Positions 60,346 to 64,000 of a stretch of DNA of 64,000 nt are shown here, piece after piece. This stretch comes from an uncultured Pelagibacteraceae bacterium. Lineage in GTDB: Bacteria > Pseudomonadota > Alphaproteobacteria > Pelagibacterales > Pelagibacteraceae. Below the pieces are notes generated by a model. That model saw nothing but the letters and a program-made list of their open reading frames with translations. It did no database searches and was not told where the DNA came from. The DNA lies in the NCBI GenBank assembly GCA_902572605.1, contig CACGGD010000002.1:1-64000 (forward strand), given 5' to 3'. A program made the position numbers and the translations under genes. Numbering within the stretch: position 1 is the first letter of the stretch; every line of letters begins with the position of its first letter.

Positions 60346-60747
60346 TCAGTCTTTTCTTATTAGTTTTGATAACTTGTCTAAAATCGCATTCAGATAGCTT
60401 ATTTGAGACTTTTCTAAAAAGAATTCTGATGCTTTTACGTATTCACTAATAACTACATTTTTTGGTGTGTTATGTTTAAAAATCAATTCAAAAACAGCGG
60501 AAAATAAAATTATTTTCAATAATTTATCCGTTTTTTTCAAATCTATATCTTTATTTAAATGCTTAATAATTGTTTCTTCTATAAGATCTTTTCTTTCTAG
60601 AGTTCCTTCGGTAACATCTTTGATAAATTTTTTGTATTGACTTTTGGCATATATGATCTGTTCGTCAGGGTTCATTAAATGACCATATATTTTTTGGATC
60701 ACTCTAATTCTTGGGCTAGAGTTTGCTTTATTGTTTTGAGAAATCAT
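60346..60747 (-). CDS. nusB: Transcription antitermination factor NusB
   Basis: LLKIILFSAVFELIFKHNTPKNVVISEYVKASEFF; follows ribH. Confidence 0.88.
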   Translation of the reverse strand: MISQNNKANSSPRIRVIQKIYGHLMNPDEQIIYAKSQYKKFIKDVTEGTLERKDLIEETIIKHLNKDIDLKKTDKLLKIILFSAVFELIFKHNTPKNVVISEYVKASEFFLEKSQISYLNAILDKLSKLIRKD

Positions 60748-61211
60748 TTAAGTTTTCTAATAAATGAATATAATTTAGCTTGTTTTTTTGAAACCTTTAA
60801 ATTATTGGCATTTGGATCTAAAACATCCAGCACTGCTTCAACTGCTTCCTTTCCTTTATGTTTTCTTTCTTCTGCTTGATCAAAGTTTAGACATGTTATT
60901 ATTGCATTTCCTATTGGTTTCTTATGTAATATTGATAGTTCCATAATTCCATTTGTTATTGCTTGAGATATAAGATTAAAATTAGGTGTTTCACCTTTAA
61001 TTATAATTCCTATAGCAATTGCAGCATCAAATTTATTTATATTTCTAGCAATAGTTACAGGTATTTCAAAGGCTCCATTAACACGTATATTTCTAACATT
61101 AGTTTCAAAATTAATTTTTCTTTTTTTTAATTCGTTACAAGCAGACTCATATAATTCTCGGGGCTCATTGTATCTCGACATCACAATTAAAATTTTAGGC
61201 TTTTTTTTCAT
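60744..61211 (-). CDS. ribH: 6,7-dimethyl-8-ribityllumazine synthase
   Basis: SRYNEPRELYESACNEL, VNGAFEIPVTIA, AIAIGIIIKGETPNFN. Confidence 0.94.
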   Translation of the reverse strand: MKKKPKILIVMSRYNEPRELYESACNELKKRKINFETNVRNIRVNGAFEIPVTIARNINKFDAAIAIGIIIKGETPNFNLISQAITNGIMELSILHKKPIGNAIITCLNFDQAEERKHKGKEAVEAVLDVLDPNANNLKVSKKQAKLYSFIRKLK

Positions 61212-62269
61212 TTAATAATCTCTTGTTTAGTAATTTTTATACCATAACCTTTGAGAGCAATAATACGTTTTTTTGTTCTAGAAACTAATATCATATTTTT
61301 TATTCTTAATTCTTTAATTATTTGAGCTCCTATACCATAATATCTTAGTATTTTGTTGTTTTCTGATGATGTTGGATTAAAATTAGTTCCTTTAATAAGA
61401 ATTAAAGCAAAAGTATTAAATTTATTAAGATGTTTAAGTGAGCTTTTGTAAATATCCTTATTAAAGTTAAAAAAACTATTTATAACATTAGTCGATATAA
61501 CTCTTACTCTTGAGGGCTTATTTTTATTAAATTTACCTTTTGTTATTGAGTAATGTTCTGATCCATCTAATTTATTTTTAAAAGTTTTTAAGTCGAAACT
61601 ACCGAATTTTTTAATTTTTATCTTTTTGCTTGAAATACATTTTATAAGTTTTTCATTTCTTAATCTGTGAGAAATCAAATCTTCAATTTTTGCGATTTTA
61701 AGTTTATGTTTTTTTGCAAAAATAATTAAATCTTTATATCGTGACATCGTACCATCTTCATTCATAACTTCGCAAATAACAGCACTAGGATTTAATTTTG
61801 CTAACTTAGATATATCTACTGATGCCTCAGTGTGTCCTGCTCTTTCTAAAACTCCGCCATCCTTTGCCACTAAAGGAAATACGTGACCAGGTGATACAAT
61901 GCTATTTCTATTAGAATTTGGTTTGATAGCAACTTTAATTGTTTTAGCTCTGTCTTGAGCAGAGATTCCTGTAGTGACACCAGTTTTTGACTCTATAGAT
62001 ACAGTAAAGGCAGTTTGAGTTCTTGATTTATTTATAGAAGACATTAGAGGTAAGTTTAGTTTTTTAACTTTTTTTGATGTAAGCGCTAAACATATTAAAC
62101 CTCTTCCATGTTTAGCCATAAAATTAATGTTTTTTGAATTACATTTAGAGCCAGGAATAACTAAATCACCTTCATTCTCACGATCTCCATCGTCAACTAA
62201 AATAAACATTTTACCCTTTTTAGCATCTCTTATAATTTCTGAAATTTGTGAAAATGATTTTTTTTTCAT
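61208..62269 (-). CDS. ribB: 3,4-dihydroxy-2-butanone-4-phosphate synthase with degenerate GTP cyclohydrolase II-like C-terminus (RibBX-type)
   Basis: FILVDDGDRENEGDLVIPG, ISAQDRAKTIK, HVFPLVAKDGGVLERAGHTEASVDI. The C-terminal half lacks the ECLTGDVFGSLRCDC zinc motif. Confidence 0.92.
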   Translation of the reverse strand: MKKKSFSQISEIIRDAKKGKMFILVDDGDRENEGDLVIPGSKCNSKNINFMAKHGRGLICLALTSKKVKKLNLPLMSSINKSRTQTAFTVSIESKTGVTTGISAQDRAKTIKVAIKPNSNRNSIVSPGHVFPLVAKDGGVLERAGHTEASVDISKLAKLNPSAVICEVMNEDGTMSRYKDLIIFAKKHKLKIAKIEDLISHRLRNEKLIKCISSKKIKIKKFGSFDLKTFKNKLDGSEHYSITKGKFNKNKPSRVRVISTNVINSFFNFNKDIYKSSLKHLNKFNTFALILIKGTNFNPTSSENNKILRYYGIGAQIIKELRIKNMILVSRTKKRIIALKGYGIKITKQEIIK

Positions 62270-62271
62270 TA

Positions 62272-62868
62272 TTATGATAATTTAAATATATATTTTCCAA
62301 AAATATCTAATTCGACATTTACAATATCTTTATTTTTCAATTTTTTTAAATTAGTAAGTTTTAAAGTATGTGGTATAACATTAACTTCAAAGTATTTTTT
62401 AGCAACTTTAGAAAGCGTTAAAGAAACGCCGTTAATCGAAATAGACGCTTTTTCAATTAAATATTTATATAATTTTCTATTTTCTAATTCTAATCTGATT
62501 ACCCAGGTCTTATCAATTATTGATATCTTTTTTATTTTGGCAGTTGAGTCAACATGTCCTTGAACATAATGACCTGAAATTTTTTGACCATTGAGTAAGG
62601 ATTTTTCGATATTTATATGGTTACCAATTTTGACGTATTTGAAATTAGACCTTTTAAGAGTTTCCTTTGATAAATAAAATAAAAAAGACTTTTTTTTAAT
62701 TCTTATTAATGTCAAGCAAACACCATCGCAACATACTGACTCACCTATATCAGATTTTTGAAATCTAATATTTGAAGCAATTTCGATTACTAGACTACCA
62801 GATACGTACCTGGGACTTTTTTTAATGCTTTTTACTACTCCTTGGCTATATATAATTCCATTAAACAT
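62272..62868 (-). CDS. ribE: Riboflavin synthase alpha chain
   Basis: MFNGIIYSQGVVKSI, ESVCCDGVCLTLI, SGHYVQGHVDSTAKI, SINGVSLTL. Confidence 0.95.
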   Translation of the reverse strand: MFNGIIYSQGVVKSIKKSPRYVSGSLVIEIASNIRFQKSDIGESVCCDGVCLTLIRIKKKSFLFYLSKETLKRSNFKYVKIGNHINIEKSLLNGQKISGHYVQGHVDSTAKIKKISIIDKTWVIRLELENRKLYKYLIEKASISINGVSLTLSKVAKKYFEVNVIPHTLKLTNLKKLKNKDIVNVELDIFGKYIFKLS

Positions 62869-63938
62869 TATCTAATTTTTATTTTAAAAAGTTTTTCTCC
62901 ATTTAAATTTACATTTAATTTCTTTTTTAATTTAAGTTTTTTGATAAAGCTACTTGATATATTATTTTTACCACTCTTTCCTAGTCTAGTACAAGATTGA
63001 AACATGTATAGATTAAAAATTAAATTATCTTTTATTAGTTTTTGTAAAAAGATTAAACCACTTTCAATTAAAATTCTATTATAACCATATTTTTTTAAAA
63101 TATTAAATAAATTAATAAAGTCATTTTTAGTTTTAAGAGATTTTATTAAGATAATTTTAATACCTTTTTTCTTAAAATAAGAAATTTTTTTAGTCTTTAA
63201 AACAGATGTAACGATCAAAATTTTTCTTTTATTATTTTCATTAAATATATTAAGATTTTTTTTAATCTTTAGTTTTAAATCTATAATTACTAGATCTGGT
63301 TTGTTATTGTTAAAACCATTCAAGCGACAATTAAGCATAGAGTTGTCTTTATTAATTGATTTAGACGTAGATATAATAGCATCATACTCTGATCTTATTA
63401 GATGTGTGCGGTCTCTAGATTTAGAATTTGTTATCCATCTATATTTTTTGTTAATTGTGAAGTAATCTTTTGAAACTGCTATTTTGGCATCTATAAATGG
63501 AATAGTGTTTTTCTTAATCAAAAAATAACTTTGATAAAAGTCCTTAAAATTAGCATTAAATCTTTTGTAAACTTTAATCTTTTTTTTACCTAATTCTACT
63601 TTAGACATCTTCGCCGTTCTTTTATCAGTATCATTGAAAGAATAAAAAACACGCTTGATTCCTTTATTGGCAATTATATTAGTACATGGAGGTGTAACTC
63701 CGTAGTGGGTGCAAGGCTCCATCGTTACATATAAATCAGAATTATTAAAATTTCTTGGAGAATTAAGTGCATTAAATTCAGCATGTGGTCTTCCCTTAAT
63801 GGAAGTATAACCAGAAGAAATAACAGAATTATCCTTAACTACAACACAACCTACTGAAGGATTGGAGTTGGTTTTACCAAGATTAATTTTTGCAATATTA
63901 AAAGCTAATTTTAAATAGTTGTTATGATTTATTTTCAT
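62868..63938 (-). CDS. ribD: Bifunctional riboflavin biosynthesis deaminase/reductase
   Basis: NPSVGCVVVKDN, GRPHAEFNAL, VTMEPCTHYGVTPPCTN. Confidence 0.94.
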   Translation of the reverse strand: MKINHNNYLKLAFNIAKINLGKTNSNPSVGCVVVKDNSVISSGYTSIKGRPHAEFNALNSPRNFNNSDLYVTMEPCTHYGVTPPCTNIIANKGIKRVFYSFNDTDKRTAKMSKVELGKKKIKVYKRFNANFKDFYQSYFLIKKNTIPFIDAKIAVSKDYFTINKKYRWITNSKSRDRTHLIRSEYDAIISTSKSINKDNSMLNCRLNGFNNNKPDLVIIDLKLKIKKNLNIFNENNKRKILIVTSVLKTKKISYFKKKGIKIILIKSLKTKNDFINLFNILKKYGYNRILIESGLIFLQKLIKDNLIFNLYMFQSCTRLGKSGKNNISSSFIKKLKLKKKLNVNLNGEKLFKIKIR

Positions 63939-64000
63939 CTAAATTGCCAACAAACTGTTCAAAATCTTTTGCTTCTTTAAAATTTTTATAAACAGAAGCA
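63922..64000 (-). CDS. nrdR: C-terminal fragment of transcriptional repressor NrdR (truncated by window edge)
   Basis: Minus-strand frame ASVYKNFKEAKDFEQFVGNLDENKS* matches the NrdR C-terminal pattern; overlaps the ribD start. Confidence 0.75.
   Translation of the reverse strand, partial: ASVYKNFKEAKDFEQFVGNLDENKS

Noticed and set aside
62870-64000. FMN riboswitch controlling the rib operon
   Set aside because: nrdR, ribD, ribE, ribB, ribH and nusB overlap or abut one another, with no leader-sized gap and no conserved RFN element visible.

Overview
The window is AT-rich, gene-dense alphaproteobacterial DNA. Gene content, tiny intergenic gaps and gene order suggest a SAR11/Pelagibacterales-type genome; this is inferred from the sequence, no search was run. 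Most of it is core housekeeping: serS-yajC-secDF, uvrA, ssb-gyrA-coaD-ppi-tgt, recG, sdhE, an mltB/rlpA/dac/tmk/holB/metG/tatD block, nhaA, recJ-glpX-hom-argC-rpsI-rplM, a plsX/ihfA/merR block, hppA, and nusB-ribH-ribBX-ribE-ribD-nrdR. Four tRNAs are readable: Lys-UUU, Ser-UGA, Pro-UGG and Glu-UUC. Two regions stand out. (1) At 26445-37514 there is a tightly packed run starting with tRNA-Pro and continuing through a FadB-like protein, DmdC-, DmdB-, OsmC-, ECH-, hydrolase- and DmdA-like genes, then NDUFS4-like, SbmA-like and AEC transporter genes. It looks like a DMSP-demethylation / acyl-CoA operon. (2) At about 37515-45705 there is an accessory segment with a 411-bp noncoding gap, a short alkyltransferase, a cupin-like ORF, a tyrosine recombinase and surface-glycan genes. 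A 33-bp dif/att-like inverted repeat (13-7-13) lies directly upstream of the recombinase. The most unusual small-scale signal is architectural. Two protein genes (FadB-like and an aldehyde dehydrogenase) each begin exactly 6 nt after the encoded CCA end of a same-strand tRNA, with no room for a Shine-Dalgarno. The recJ stop codon also lies inside tRNA-Glu. I found no CRISPR array, IS element or recognisable defence system.
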